In this document: in pieces, positions 28,329-37,432 of the stretch | Position numbering within the stretch: position 1 is the stretch's first letter | How the letters are laid out: every line of letters begins with the position of its first letter | Assembly: GCF_014652835.1 (NCBI RefSeq) | Contig: NZ_BMZO01000004.1 | Coordinates: 162,812-226,811 of the forward strand | DNA: 64,000 nucleotides | Reading direction: 5' to 3' | DNA from: Limoniibacter endophyticus | GTDB lineage: Bacteria > Pseudomonadota > Alphaproteobacteria > Rhizobiales > Rhizobiaceae | Notes under the pieces: model-generated | What the model saw: only the letters and a program-made list of their open reading frames with translations | What the model was told of the DNA's origin: nothing | Databases searched by the model: none | Translations under genes and position numbers: made by a program

Positions 28329-29750
28329 TCATGCCTTGCGGGCCAGCATCGGAAAGCGCATCACCACCCGCAGCCCCGGCCCGTTGTCGAGCAATTCCAG
28401 CGTGCCGTCGTGAAACTGCATCACTGCCTTTGCAAGTGACAGCCCCAGGCCCGATCCTGGTTGCGAGCGACTTTCCTCGAGCCGCACGAACCGTTCCGTC
28501 GCGCGCTTTCGGTCATCCTCATCCGGTACGCCGGGGCCATTATCGGCAATGCTCAGCGCCAGCACGTCCCCTTCACGTTTCAGGCTGACCTCCACCGTCG
28601 GGACACGCTCGGTTCCCTGCGCATATTTGATGGCATTATCCACCACGTTCGACAATGCCTGCCCCACCAGTTCGCGGTTGACCTGCATGGGAAATTCACC
28701 GCTCACATCCCCGGAAAGCTTGACGCCGGCATCCTCCGCCAAAGGCTCGTAAAGCTCCACAACGTCGCGCATGATATCTGCAAGGTCGATCTGCGAAACC
28801 TGTTCGGCAGAGTAGCCGGCCTCTAAACGGGAGATCATCAGGATCGCGTTGAAGGTGCGGATCAACTGGTCCGATTCGGCAATGTTGGCTTCGAGGGCGG
28901 CGCGATATTCATCCTCGCTTTTTGTTCCCGCAAGTGACGCTTCGGCGCGGTTGCGCAGTCGTGTCAGCGGCGTTTTCAGGTCGTGAGCAATATTGTCTGA
29001 AACCTGCTTGAGCCCGTCATTGAGGCTGGCGATCTTCGCCAGCATAGCATTGAGATTCTCCGACAGACGGTCGAATTCATCGCCCGATCCCGTGACCGGA
29101 AGCCGCTTCGACAGATCGCCGGCCATGATCTGCCGGCTCGCCAGCGAGATATTGTCGATCCGCAGGAGTGCTCGCCGCCCGACCAGGAACCAGATCGCCA
29201 GCGTTCCCAGCCCCATTGTCACCAGCGCCACCAGAAGCGAGCGGCGGATCACCTGATTGAATAGTTGCGGCTCGCCTAGATCGCGTCCGACCAGCAATAT
29301 CATCTGGTTCGGCATGCGCAGGGTCAGCGTGATCGCCTCGTGCGGGCGCTCGTCTTCCCCGCCTGCATTGCGCTGGTCGCCGTAGCGCTGGTAGCGGATC
29401 GGCTGTTCGGTCCACCCTTCCATAGCCAGTACGCGTGGATCGATTGCCTGCACATTGCCGGAAAGCACACGACCGTTCGGATCGGCAAGCAGATAGAGAT
29501 TGGCGCCTGGCTGGCGTGACCGTCGCTCGATCACCCGCACAAGGGCCGGCAGACCGCCGCGGCGATAACCTTCCACCACGCCGCGCACCTCTTCGTTTAT
29601 GGTCGCCTGCGTCTGGTCATAGAGCATACGCTGCGACAACGACATCATATAAAAAACGAGGAATGCAGCGCTCACGGCAAAAAGCAGCAGAAACAGTGCG
29701 GACAGCCGAAAAGCCGTCGTCCGAAGCAGGGCACGGAGACGGGGTATCAT
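28329..29750 (-). CDS. Sensor histidine kinase of an OmpR-type pair
   Basis: This 473-residue kinase has an N-terminal membrane helix (FRLSALFLLLFAVSAAFLVFY), a periplasmic domain, and a second helix near residue 170-190 (LLVALVTMGLGTLAIWFLV). A HAMP region, HisKA with NIAHDLKTPLTRLRNRAE (phospho-acceptor His), and HATPase with NVVDNAIKYAQG, DNGPGVP and GSGLGLSLAKAV follow. The start overlaps the regulator stop by four bases (ATGA), so the pair is translationally coupled. The stimulus is unknown. Proximity to degP raises the possibility of an envelope-stress role; that is inference. Confidence 0.88.
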   Translation of the reverse strand: MIPRLRALLRTTAFRLSALFLLLFAVSAAFLVFYMMSLSQRMLYDQTQATINEEVRGVVEGYRRGGLPALVRVIERRSRQPGANLYLLADPNGRVLSGNVQAIDPRVLAMEGWTEQPIRYQRYGDQRNAGGEDERPHEAITLTLRMPNQMILLVGRDLGEPQLFNQVIRRSLLVALVTMGLGTLAIWFLVGRRALLRIDNISLASRQIMAGDLSKRLPVTGSGDEFDRLSENLNAMLAKIASLNDGLKQVSDNIAHDLKTPLTRLRNRAEASLAGTKSEDEYRAALEANIAESDQLIRTFNAILMISRLEAGYSAEQVSQIDLADIMRDVVELYEPLAEDAGVKLSGDVSGEFPMQVNRELVGQALSNVVDNAIKYAQGTERVPTVEVSLKREGDVLALSIADNGPGVPDEDDRKRATERFVRLEESRSQPGSGLGLSLAKAVMQFHDGTLELLDNGPGLRVVMRFPMLARKA

Positions 29751-30424
29751 GTCGCAGCCCGCAGGACATAGCCTGCGCCGCGCACAGTGTGCAGGATTGG
29801 CTGCTCGAAGCCCTTTTCGATCTTGGAGCGCAGGCGCGAAATATGAACGTCGATCACGTTGGTCTGCGGATCGAAGTGATAGTCCCAGACATTTTCAAGC
29901 AGCATGGTGCGCGTCACCACCTGCCCCGCATGGCGCATCAGATATTCGAGCAAGCGAAATTCGCGTGGCTGCAAGAGCACGTCCTTGCCGCCGCGCTTGA
30001 CCGAGTGCGACAGGCGATCGAGTTCCAGATCGCCCACACGATAGGTCGTATCGACTTCCTTGGCGCCGCTGCGCCGGTTCAGGACCTCCACTCGTGCGAG
30101 CAATTCGCTGAAGGCATAGGGTTTCGTCAGATAGTCGTCGCCGCCAGCGCGCAGGCCGGTAACGCGGTCATCGACCTCCCCCAACGCAGAAAGGATCAGT
30201 GCAGGTGTCGTGTTTCCGCGGGCACGCAAGGCCGCGATCACCGAAAGCCCATCCCGGCGCGGCAACATGCGATCAACGATCAGCACATCATATTCGTTGC
30301 TGTCCGCCAGCGCGAAACCGGCCTCTCCGTCAGCGGCAAGGTGGACGGTGTGGCCACTCTCCTCAAATGCCTTTTCGAGATAGGAGCCAGCCTCGCGATC
30401 GTCTTCGATTATAAGAATCTTCAT
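29747..30424 (-). CDS. OmpR-family response regulator
   Basis: This 225-residue regulator has a receiver domain with acidic pocket EDD (residues 7-9), phospho-acceptor Asp51 in IVDRMLPRRDG and the KPYAFSELLAR switch lysine. The C-terminal winged helix has REFRLLEYLMRHAGQVVTR and DVHISRLRSKIE. The start at 30424 is preceded by GGAGG six bases away; the longer frame to 30469 is not needed. It is co-transcribed with the kinase downstream. Two hairpin terminators separate it from degP upstream, so it probably has its own promoter in that 141-base gap. Confidence 0.9.
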   Translation of the reverse strand: MKILIIEDDREAGSYLEKAFEESGHTVHLAADGEAGFALADSNEYDVLIVDRMLPRRDGLSVIAALRARGNTTPALILSALGEVDDRVTGLRAGGDDYLTKPYAFSELLARVEVLNRRSGAKEVDTTYRVGDLELDRLSHSVKRGGKDVLLQPREFRLLEYLMRHAGQVVTRTMLLENVWDYHFDPQTNVIDVHISRLRSKIEKGFEQPILHTVRGAGYVLRAAT

Positions 30425-30448
30425 AGTCTGCCTCCGCCACTCTTCTCT

Positions 30449-30483
30449 AAAAACGATGGCGGCGCTCAATACAAGCCGCCGCC
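30449..30483 (-). terminator. Second hairpin downstream of degP
   Basis: GGCGGCG (30458-30464) pairs with CGCCGCC (30477-30483); reading leftward, TTTTT follows. It may reinforce termination of degP transcripts before the regulator gene. Confidence 0.6.
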
Positions 30484-30520
30484 ACCGTCATCTACAAGCT
30501 CGATGCTCACGCGCCCCTTC

Positions 30521-30562
30521 AAAAAGGCACGCGCCAGCAAGCACACCGAAGAAGCGCGTGCC
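30521..30562 (-). terminator. Terminator of degP
   Basis: A 9-bp GC-rich stem, GGCACGCGC (30526-30534) with GCGCGTGCC (30554-30562), followed leftward by TTTTT. It begins three bases after the degP stop codon. Confidence 0.87.
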
Positions 30563-30565
30563 CTG

Positions 30566-32095
30566 TCAACCTTCGGCGATAGGCATTGGAACGAAGCGGG
30601 TCGCTCCGTCGCGGTCGATCTGCAGAAGAATTGCCTTACGGCCCTTCGACGTTGCATCCTCCACAGCCTTGGACACGGAATCTGCATCATTCGCAGGCTG
30701 CGAATTAACGGAGACGATCACGTCGCCGGTCTGGATGCCACGCTGGCTGGCTTCACCATTCGGGTCAACATCGGTCACGACCAGCCCTTTGCCGTCTTCC
30801 GACGGCGTAACGGTCAAGCCGAAATCGTCCAAACCGCTACCCTCCGTCTGCCCGCCATTTTGTGGGGTCATGACAGACGCCATTTGATCCTCACCCGGCA
30901 TGGCCTTGAGATCAACGGACTTGGTTTCTTCCTTACCTGCACGCCAGACGCTGATCTCGACCTTACTACCCGGGCTGATGGCGGCAATCATCCGCGACAG
31001 TTCGCGCGGCGATTCGACAACCTCGCCATTGACCTTGGTCACCACATCCCCGGTCTGGATGTCCGCGGCCTTGGCAGGCCCGTCACCCTGCACCCCGGCG
31101 ATCAGTGCTCCCTTGGCATCGGAAAGACCAAGTGAGTCTGCAATCTCCTCATTCACCGGCTGAATCTGTACGCCCAGCCAGCCACGTTGGACCGAGCCAT
31201 CCTTCATCAGCGAGGCAACCACGTCACGAGCAACAGATGCCGGAATTGCAAATGCGATGCCGACATTGCCACCCGAAGGGGAGAAGATCGCGGTGTTCAC
31301 GCCGACCACTTCGCCGTTCAGGTTGAAGGCCGGCCCACCGGAATTGCCGCGATTGACGGCAGCGTCGATCTGAAGGAAGTCGTCATAAGGACCCGCGCCA
31401 ATGTCACGACCGCGTGCCGAAACGATACCGGCGGTAACCGTTCCACCAAGACCGAACGGATTGCCGACTGCAACTACCCAGTCGCCGACGCGAACGCTGT
31501 TGTCATCGGCAAAATCGACATAGGTAAATGTCGTATCTTTAGCATCGACCTTCAGAACTGCGAGGTCCGTGCGCGGATCGGTACCGATGAGCTTGGCCTC
31601 GAATTCCTTTCCGGCCTCGGTAACGATCGTGAACTTCTCGCCGTCGGCAACCACGTGGTTGTTTGTCACGATATAACCGTCCGCGGAGATGAAGAAGCCC
31701 GAGCCCTGCGCAACGGTGTGCGGTCGGGAGGGGCCATGCCGGCCGCCACGTTCACCGCGCGGTCCTTCGAACTGGAAGTCGCGGAAGAAGCGTTTCAACG
31801 GATGGTCGTTAGGCAAATCGTCAAGATTCGGGACGCCGAAGGAGAACGAACCGCTGCCGCCGGCTACTTCTTTTGCCTTCTGGTCCACGCGAACCGAAAC
31901 GACGGCAGGCGTAACCTTCTCGACGATGTCACCGAAACCCGGGACCTGCGCCTGGCTCTCCACGCGAACCGGCTCGGCATTCGACTGGCTGATACCGGTC
32001 GTTGCCGCGCCGAAGCCGATAACGCCCGCGAGCGCCACCGATGCAACGGCCGACATAAGGCGCTTACGACCTTGGAACAGGGAAGAAGTAGACAT
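30566..32095 (-). CDS. degP: Do/DegP-family periplasmic serine protease
   Basis: This 509-residue HtrA-type protease/chaperone handles misfolded envelope proteins. It has an N-terminal signal peptide (RLMSAVASVALAGVIGFGAA). The trypsin-like domain carries all three catalytic residues, in TNNHVVADG (His), DPRTDLAVLKV (Asp) and AAVNRGNSGGPAFN (Ser). Two PDZ domains follow (QRGWLGVQIQPV.. and the VVTDVDPNGEASQRGIQTGD region). The start at 32095 is set by GAGGAG six bases upstream. In rhizobia degP follows the cycHJKL operon; here a two-gene ParD-like/MAP unit lies in between. Confidence 0.94.
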   Translation of the reverse strand: MSTSSLFQGRKRLMSAVASVALAGVIGFGAATTGISQSNAEPVRVESQAQVPGFGDIVEKVTPAVVSVRVDQKAKEVAGGSGSFSFGVPNLDDLPNDHPLKRFFRDFQFEGPRGERGGRHGPSRPHTVAQGSGFFISADGYIVTNNHVVADGEKFTIVTEAGKEFEAKLIGTDPRTDLAVLKVDAKDTTFTYVDFADDNSVRVGDWVVAVGNPFGLGGTVTAGIVSARGRDIGAGPYDDFLQIDAAVNRGNSGGPAFNLNGEVVGVNTAIFSPSGGNVGIAFAIPASVARDVVASLMKDGSVQRGWLGVQIQPVNEEIADSLGLSDAKGALIAGVQGDGPAKAADIQTGDVVTKVNGEVVESPRELSRMIAAISPGSKVEISVWRAGKEETKSVDLKAMPGEDQMASVMTPQNGGQTEGSGLDDFGLTVTPSEDGKGLVVTDVDPNGEASQRGIQTGDVIVSVNSQPANDADSVSKAVEDATSKGRKAILLQIDRDGATRFVPMPIAEG

Positions 32096-32154
32096 TTTGA
32101 CTCCTCGTGAATCGTGCGAGATGATTTGTTCTGACGATTTAGATAGAGCCTCGT

Positions 32155-32196
32155 ACATTACCTTCCAATTTCCATTGGATGAATTTTTGGTAATGT
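32155..32196. promoter_or_regulatory. Nested inverted repeat between map and degP
   Basis: An outer pair ACATTACC (32155-32162) / GGTAATGT (32189-32196) encloses an inner pair CCAAT / ATTGG. It lies 60-101 bases upstream of degP and six bases after the map stop. There is no T-run, so a protein-binding site or an mRNA leader hairpin is likelier than a terminator. Function unknown. Confidence 0.4.
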
Positions 32197-32201
32197 GATG
32201 C

Positions 32202-32963
32202 CTAAAGCTGCTCGTCCGGGCGCAAGGTCAGTACAGATACGCCCGAAGCAGTCACGGCAACCGTGTGCTCGAACTGCGCGGAGAGCGATCCGTCCTTCGT
32301 CACCACCGTCCAGCCATCCTCTTCGGTCTGTACGGTACGCCGTCCTCGGTTGAGCATTGGTTCGATGGTGAAAACCATCCCTTCCCGCATCACCGGACCT
32401 GTTCCCGGCCTGCCGAAATGCAGGATTTGCGGCTCCTCATGCATTTCCTTGCCTATGCCATGGCCGCAATATTCGTGCACTACGGAATAGCCATGGCGCT
32501 TGGCATGTTTTTCGATTGCAAAGCCGATATCGCCGAGATGCGCGCCCGGGCGAACGGCCTTTATGCCCTTCCACATTGCGTCGTAAGTTGTTTGCACCAG
32601 TCTCCTGGCAGCCGGGTTCACATTGCCAATCATGTAGGTCTTGCTGGCATCGGCGATATAACCGTTCTTCTCGAGCGTGATGTCGAAATTGACGATATCG
32701 CCATCCTTCAACAGATCCGATGCTGATGGAACGCCGTGACAGACGACCTCGTTGAGGGAAGAATTCAGAACGAAACCATAATCATATTGCCCCTTGCTCG
32801 CGGGACGAGCGCGGAGATCCTCAACGATAAAGCGCTCCACCATATCATTGACCTCAAGCGTCGAGAGGCCGAGCAATGGCGTCCGATCCAGAAGCGAAAA
32901 CACGGAAGCCAAAAGCCTGCCCGATTCTGCCAGCAGCGCCAGTTCTTCAGGTCGCTTGATCAT
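32202..32963 (-). CDS. map: Type I methionine aminopeptidase paired with a ParD-like gene
   Basis: This 253-residue aminopeptidase removes initiator methionine. All five metal ligands are visible: Asp in NFDITLEKNG, Asp in IADASKTY, His in YCGHGIGKEMHEEP, Glu in FTIEPML and Glu in SAQFEHTVAV. A substrate-positioning His lies in MHEEP. Its start overlaps the upstream ParD-like gene by four bases (ATGA). This pairing, and the operator in front of it, resemble a toxin-antitoxin operon, although the enzyme looks fully competent. Most genomes of this group also have a housekeeping map elsewhere, so this may be a second copy; that cannot be checked here. Confidence 0.92.
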   Translation of the reverse strand: MIKRPEELALLAESGRLLASVFSLLDRTPLLGLSTLEVNDMVERFIVEDLRARPASKGQYDYGFVLNSSLNEVVCHGVPSASDLLKDGDIVNFDITLEKNGYIADASKTYMIGNVNPAARRLVQTTYDAMWKGIKAVRPGAHLGDIGFAIEKHAKRHGYSVVHEYCGHGIGKEMHEEPQILHFGRPGTGPVMREGMVFTIEPMLNRGRRTVQTEEDGWTVVTKDGSLSAQFEHTVAVTASGVSVLTLRPDEQL

Positions 32964-33172
32964 GCTTCGTCCGCCACCAGAGATTGTGCTGAAACGCCGG
33001 CCGAGCTGAACTCGCGCTCAATGATCTCGTTGAAACTAAGCGTCGGATTGGTTTCGCACAGCATTCCGACCTTGATCCAGAAACTGGCCTGCGCGTTGAT
33101 CGAGCGGCAAGAGACCTTGCTTGCTCGTCGCAGTTGATCGTGCAACTCGTCCTCGACACTGACAATGCCCAT
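32960..33172 (-). CDS. ParD-like antitoxin-family protein
   Basis: This 70-residue protein belongs, by recognition, to the ParD_like family (PF11903): VSVEDELHDQLRRASKVSCRS is a ribbon-helix-helix-like N-terminus, followed by INAQASFWIKVGMLCETNP and a C-terminal tail (LSFNEIIERE). The start at 33172 is chosen because GAGAGA precedes it and the upstream frame extension (to 33364) has no similarity to the family. It ends inside the map start codon. A 24-bp imperfect palindrome 13 bases upstream of its ATG is a natural autoregulatory site. No RelE/ParE-like toxin is present; the partner gene is map. Confidence 0.82.
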   Translation of the reverse strand: MGIVSVEDELHDQLRRASKVSCRSINAQASFWIKVGMLCETNPTLSFNEIIEREFSSAGVSAQSLVADEA

Positions 33173-33184
33173 GCTTATCTCTCT

Positions 33185-33208
33185 ATATGAATCATATACG
33201 ATCCATAT
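33185..33208. promoter_or_regulatory. 24-bp imperfect palindrome in the ParD-like/map promoter
   Basis: Half-sites ATATGAATC (33185-33193) and GATCCATAT (33200-33208) are inverted copies; 10 of 12 base pairs match. The site overlaps AT-rich promoter-like DNA immediately upstream of the ParD-like gene's ribosome-binding site. This is where ribbon-helix-helix antitoxins normally bind their own promoter. Binding is inferred. Confidence 0.6.
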
Positions 33209-33248
33209 AAAGATCAGATCAGAGAATGCCAAGGCCGTTCGCCGGTCG

Positions 33249-33713
33249 TCAGTCCCGCTCGGCCAGAATATTGTCGAGTTTGGCCTGCTCTTCCGCGGAC
33301 AGAGCGTCCGTCGCCTTCCGCGTCGGGCGGTTTCGGCGCGCAAGATAAATACCGCCCCCTGCAATCAGGATAATCAGTGCGGGGCTGGCCCATAGTGCGA
33401 TTGTCTGCATGCTCAGGCGCGGGCGTAAAAGAACGAACTCGCCATATCGCGCGACGACATAATCCTTGATCTCATCGTCGCTGTCACCCGCTACCAGCCT
33501 TTCGCGCACGATAGCGCGCAGGTCCTTTGCAAGCTCGGCATTGGAATCATCGATGGACTGGTTCTGGCAAACCATACAGCGTAGTTCCGCCGAAAGTGCT
33601 CGCGCACGTTTTTCCAGCCCCGGATCGGAGAGAATTTCGTCGGGTGTCAGCGCATGTGTCGCTCCCATCAGCCCGCCGATCAATATCAGGGAAAGGGCAA
33701 AGCGGCGCATCAT
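33249..33713 (-). CDS. ccmH: Cytochrome c maturation protein CcmH (CycL)
   Basis: This 154-residue membrane protein reduces apocytochrome c thiols before haem attachment. It has a signal sequence ([21 protein letters not shown]). The redox motif LRCMVCQNQSI (CxxC near residues 46-49) is intact, and a C-terminal membrane anchor (IALWASPALIILIAGGGIYL) is present. Tandem ATGs occur at 33713 and 33710; GGAGG seven bases before 33713 favours the first. It overlaps ccmF by four bases and is the last gene of the ccmIEFH operon. Confidence 0.94.
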   Translation of the reverse strand: MMRRFALSLILIGGLMGATHALTPDEILSDPGLEKRARALSAELRCMVCQNQSIDDSNAELAKDLRAIVRERLVAGDSDDEIKDYVVARYGEFVLLRPRLSMQTIALWASPALIILIAGGGIYLARRNRPTRKATDALSAEEQAKLDNILAERD

Positions 33714-35692
33714 GCCGTGGCCTCCGCGCTTTTCTTCGCCTTGACGCGCGTCGGGGCGCCTACCCGAAGCCGCCGGTCAAGCAAAGACAGCGTGCCACCG
33801 ATCATCATCACGATGGAGCCAAACCAGATCAAAAGCACCAGAGGCTTGTACCAGGCGCGCACGACGACGCCCCCGTCCTGTGTAGGATCGCCAGCCGAAA
33901 CATAGAGCTGATTGACGCCAAAGGTGCGTATGCCGGCTTCCGTCGTCGGCATCTGGCGGGCGGGATAGACGCGTTTGGCACTCATGATGCCGCCCTTGCC
34001 TGCCCCGTTCTTGCTCACGTCGAAAATCACGCGATCCTCGACATAGTTGGGACCCTGATGAGGCTGCACGGCGCGCAGGGTCAGTGTATATTCGCCCACC
34101 TGCGTCGTTTCGTTGATCTTCAGCGCGGTCGTGACTTCGGTCTCGAAGGCCGTCACGCCGGTAATGCCGAGGAGCGTCACTCCAAGCCCGGCATGCGCAA
34201 GCGCCGTTCCGAAGGCGGAACGTGGCAGGCCCTTGAAACGCGCCCAGGCTACCGATGCCTTTTGCTTGCCTACCCCTGCGCGCTGCGCAAGATCGACGGC
34301 AGAACCGACAATGACGAACGTGCCTAGGCCGATGCAGAGTGCCGCCAGCAGCGCCGTACGGTCGACAAAGATCAGCGTCGTCAGAATAGCGGCGAGCGCT
34401 ATCAGCATGGCGCCTGTCAGACGCTGGGTCGCAGCCCAGAGATCGCCGCGCTTCCACGCCAGTTGCGTTCCGAAAGGTACCATGACCATCAGCGGCAGCA
34501 TCAATGGTCCGAAAGTCATATTGAAGAAGGGCGGGCCAACTGAAATCTTTTCGCCCGTTATGGTTTCCAGTGCCAGCGGATAGAGCGTACCGATCAGCAC
34601 GGTCGCGGCCGCTGTGGAAAGGAAGAGATTGTTGAGTACCAGCGCGCCCTCGCGTGAAATTGGCTGGAAAAGCCCGCCGGTCGTCAGTGAACCCGCGCGG
34701 AATGCGTAGAGCGCGAACGATCCGCCGATGAAAATCATCAGAATGCAGAGAATAAAAATACCGCGCGTCGGATCGGTGGCAAAGGAGTGCACGGAGGTCA
34801 GCACGCCAGAGCGGACGAGAAACGTACCAAGCAGCGATAGTGAAAAGGTAATCAGGGCAAGAAGTACCGTCCAGACTTTCAGGGCAGAACGCTTTTCCAT
34901 CACCAGCGCCGAATGCAGCAGCGCCGTCCCGGAAAGCCACGGCAGGAACGATGCATTTTCAACGGGATCCCAGAACCAGAAGCCACCCCATCCAAGTTCA
35001 TAGTAAGCCCAGTAGGAGCCCATTGCGATGCCGCCGGTCAGAAATATCCATGCGGTCAGTGTCCAGGGGCGCACCCAGCGCGCCCAGGCCGCATCGATCT
35101 TGCCGTCAATAAGAGCAGCAACCGCAAACGAAAAGCATATCGAGAAGCCGACATAGCCGAGATAGAGCAGCGGGGGATGGATTGCGAGGCCTATGTCTTG
35201 AAGGAGCGGGTTGAGATCCTGCCCCTCGATCGGCGGGATGGCTGCACGTAGAAAGGGATTGGAGCTAGCCACTACGAAGATCATGAAGGCAACGCCAATC
35301 ATGCCCTGCACGGCTAACACATTGGCTCGCAATGTCTGCGGTAGGTTCTTTCCGAACAGCGCTACGAATGCGCCGAACAGCACCAGTATGAATATCCACA
35401 AAAGCATCGAGCCTTCGTGGTTTCCCCAGGTGCCGCTGATCTTGTAGATGAGCGGTTTAGCAGAGTGAGAATTTTCTATCACGTTGATGACGGAAAAGTC
35501 AGACGCGACATAGGCGTATATCAACGCCCACAGGGATATGGCTATCAGCGCCAAGACGCTGATAGCAGCCGGTTCCCCCACCCGCATCAGTCGGGCGCTA
35601 CCCATCCTTGAGCCGATCAGCGGTACGGTTGCCTGCACAACCGAAAGTGCAAGGCCAAGCCACAGTGCAAAATGTCCAAGCTCGACGATCAT
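33710..35692 (-). CDS. ccmF: Haem lyase subunit CcmF (CycK)
   Basis: This 660-residue polytopic protein transfers haem from CcmE to apocytochrome c in the periplasm. It has about 14-15 hydrophobic helices. The family WWD-type region is visible as [18 protein letters not shown], and conserved His and Gly-rich segments such as [13 protein letters not shown] and [14 protein letters not shown] are intact. Length is normal. It overlaps ccmE by four bases upstream and ccmH by four downstream, so the operon is tightly coupled. Confidence 0.95.
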   Translation of the reverse strand: MIVELGHFALWLGLALSVVQATVPLIGSRMGSARLMRVGEPAAISVLALIAISLWALIYAYVASDFSVINVIENSHSAKPLIYKISGTWGNHEGSMLLWIFILVLFGAFVALFGKNLPQTLRANVLAVQGMIGVAFMIFVVASSNPFLRAAIPPIEGQDLNPLLQDIGLAIHPPLLYLGYVGFSICFSFAVAALIDGKIDAAWARWVRPWTLTAWIFLTGGIAMGSYWAYYELGWGGFWFWDPVENASFLPWLSGTALLHSALVMEKRSALKVWTVLLALITFSLSLLGTFLVRSGVLTSVHSFATDPTRGIFILCILMIFIGGSFALYAFRAGSLTTGGLFQPISREGALVLNNLFLSTAAATVLIGTLYPLALETITGEKISVGPPFFNMTFGPLMLPLMVMVPFGTQLAWKRGDLWAATQRLTGAMLIALAAILTTLIFVDRTALLAALCIGLGTFVIVGSAVDLAQRAGVGKQKASVAWARFKGLPRSAFGTALAHAGLGVTLLGITGVTAFETEVTTALKINETTQVGEYTLTLRAVQPHQGPNYVEDRVIFDVSKNGAGKGGIMSAKRVYPARQMPTTEAGIRTFGVNQLYVSAGDPTQDGGVVVRAWYKPLVLLIWFGSIVMMIGGTLSLLDRRLRVGAPTRVKAKKSAEATA

Positions 35693-36135
35693 GGCAACGG
35701 TTCGCCTTCTTTCCAGACGCCGCGTTCCTTCAAGGAATCTGCGACCTCGCGCGGCATGTAATTCTCATCATGCTTGGCCAGAACCGTGTCGGCCATGAAA
35801 ACGCCCTCTGGCGTCAGACTGCCTTCGGCGATCACGCCCTGCCCTTCTCGAAACAGGTCGGGCAGTATGCCAGTGAAGCGGACCGGTACCGTCGCGCCCA
35901 TATCCGTTACCGCGAAGGAAACCTGTGTGTGTTGGCCCCGCAACACCGAGCCGCGCTCGACGATCCCACCAATACGAAAGCGCTGACCAGGTGCGACCGT
36001 TGTTTCCGCGAGATCGCTCGGCGAATAGAAATACGCGATCTTCTGGCTTAGCGCATAGGCGGTCATGCCGGCGGCCAACGCCAGAAACAACAACCCGCCA
36101 AGAATCACCGCCAGCCGCTTCTGCTTGCGTGTCAT
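35689..36135 (-). CDS. ccmE: Haem chaperone CcmE (CycJ)
   Basis: This 148-residue periplasmic haem carrier is anchored by one N-terminal helix ([23 protein letters not shown]). The OB-fold body contains [13 protein letters not shown] and [17 protein letters not shown]. The covalent haem ligand is His122 in AKHDENYMP, the classic HxxxY signature of CcmE. The gene lies three bases after ccmI and overlaps ccmF by four. Confidence 0.95.
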   Translation of the reverse strand: MTRKQKRLAVILGGLLFLALAAGMTAYALSQKIAYFYSPSDLAETTVAPGQRFRIGGIVERGSVLRGQHTQVSFAVTDMGATVPVRFTGILPDLFREGQGVIAEGSLTPEGVFMADTVLAKHDENYMPREVADSLKERGVWKEGEPLP

Positions 36136-36138
36136 GCT

Positions 36139-37272
36139 TTATTCTCCAACGGCACTGCCTGCCGTAATTTCGCGTGCGAACCGTCTGAGGTTCGCGGCTT
36201 CGGAGCTGCCCTGTCCGAACGCGTTCACGCCCGAATTGAGCGCCTGCTGCGCCTCCGCATTGCGTCCCAGCACCGTATATGCCTGGATCAGGCGCTGCCA
36301 GCCTTGGAGATCGCGCGGATTGTCGCGTAATTTCTGCGCCAGCCCATCCACCATGCCCGCGATTGCCTGCGCCTGCTCGGCCTGCGGCATAGCAGCGATG
36401 GTTCCAGCCTGCTCGCTTGAAAGCACAGGCGCCTGTCCCGCCGTCGCAGTCGCACGTGCATTCACGTCGGCCAATGCCTGCACCGCCGCTTGTTGCCACT
36501 CCGAGCCTTCCGGTTCATCCTCACGAATGGCTTCAAGTTTCGCCTGCGCCTCGTCGGTTCTGCCGTCCTGCACATCAGCCAACGCCAGCATGAAACGCGC
36601 CTTTGGCATGCGTGGCTCAAGTTCCGCCGCCTTCTGTGCGTTTGCCTTTGCCGCGTCGTTGATGCGACCGCCCTCACGCATGATCTGCGTCTCGGCCAGG
36701 GCCACCAAAAGTGGCGCGCTTTCGCCGTCGATGCGGATGACTTCGCTGAAAGCCTTCTCCGCCTCATCGAAGCGACCCGTACGCAGATAGATCGGCCCCA
36801 GCACCTGCCAGCCCTTGGCGTCGTCGGGGTTCTCGCGCACATGCGCTTCGATACGTGCGACCATCGCAGGCGCATCGTCGGGGTTGATCGGCCCGCTCAT
36901 GCGCAACGTCAATGGTTGATCGGGACGATCCGGTGCACCGAACAAGCTGTAACCGCCCCAGCTTACAAAGAGCACGACCAGCACCGCCAGCAAAGCGACC
37001 AGCCGTGTCATGCCTGAAGCCGTCTTGTCCCGTGCCCGGTTCTCGTTGGCACTGGCCAGAATGCGACGCTGGATTTCCAGCGTCGCTTCTTTTGCTTCCG
37101 CTTCCCCGATCAGCTCGCTGGCACGTTCACGCTCCACCTCTTCAAGCTGGTCGCGGTAAACGTCGATATCATTGGCCTCGCGCTCATCGTACACCTTGCC
37201 GCGCATGAAGGGGCGCAGCACGCTCAATGCGGCGACGAGAGTCATCAGCGCAGCTATCATCCAAAAAATCAT
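36139..37272 (-). CDS. ccmI: Cytochrome c biogenesis protein CcmI (CycH)
   Basis: This 377-residue protein chaperones apocytochrome c. Two membrane helices (about residues 2-22 and 93-112, the latter RLVALLAVLVVLFVSWGGYSLF) flank a cytoplasmic loop with the typical YRDQLEEVERERASELI segment. The periplasmic part holds TPR-like repeats (AKGWQVLGPIYLRTGRFDEA and following units). It is the first gene of the ccmIEFH operon; the promoter probably lies in the 160 bases between it and the lipoprotein gene. Confidence 0.92.
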   Translation of the reverse strand: MIFWMIAALMTLVAALSVLRPFMRGKVYDEREANDIDVYRDQLEEVERERASELIGEAEAKEATLEIQRRILASANENRARDKTASGMTRLVALLAVLVVLFVSWGGYSLFGAPDRPDQPLTLRMSGPINPDDAPAMVARIEAHVRENPDDAKGWQVLGPIYLRTGRFDEAEKAFSEVIRIDGESAPLLVALAETQIMREGGRINDAAKANAQKAAELEPRMPKARFMLALADVQDGRTDEAQAKLEAIREDEPEGSEWQQAAVQALADVNARATATAGQAPVLSSEQAGTIAAMPQAEQAQAIAGMVDGLAQKLRDNPRDLQGWQRLIQAYTVLGRNAEAQQALNSGVNAFGQGSSEAANLRRFAREITAGSAVGE

Positions 37273-37375
37273 AGCGCTTCCTTAGGTCAGCCGAGCTTTC
37301 CTGCCAAGGACGTTCGGCCAAAGATTAGAGCAATTCCAATAAAAGTGAGAACTGGACGCGATTTGTCGCACAATG

Positions 37376-37410
37376 GAAAAGCGGCAGGACGGCATTCGCC
37401 ATCCTGCCGC
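37376..37410 (-). terminator. Terminator of the surface lipoprotein gene
   Basis: GCGGCAGGA (37381-37389) pairs with TCCTGCCGC (37402-37410), with inner GGC/GCC pairs; reading leftward, TTTT follows. It lies 22 bases after the lipoprotein stop. Confidence 0.82.
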
Positions 37411-37432
37411 CAGCAAGCTGATCTCGTGATTT

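Noticed and set aside
29435..31135. 566-codon plus-strand frame across the two-component pair and degP
   Set aside because: Runs antisense to three well-supported genes and shows no domain.
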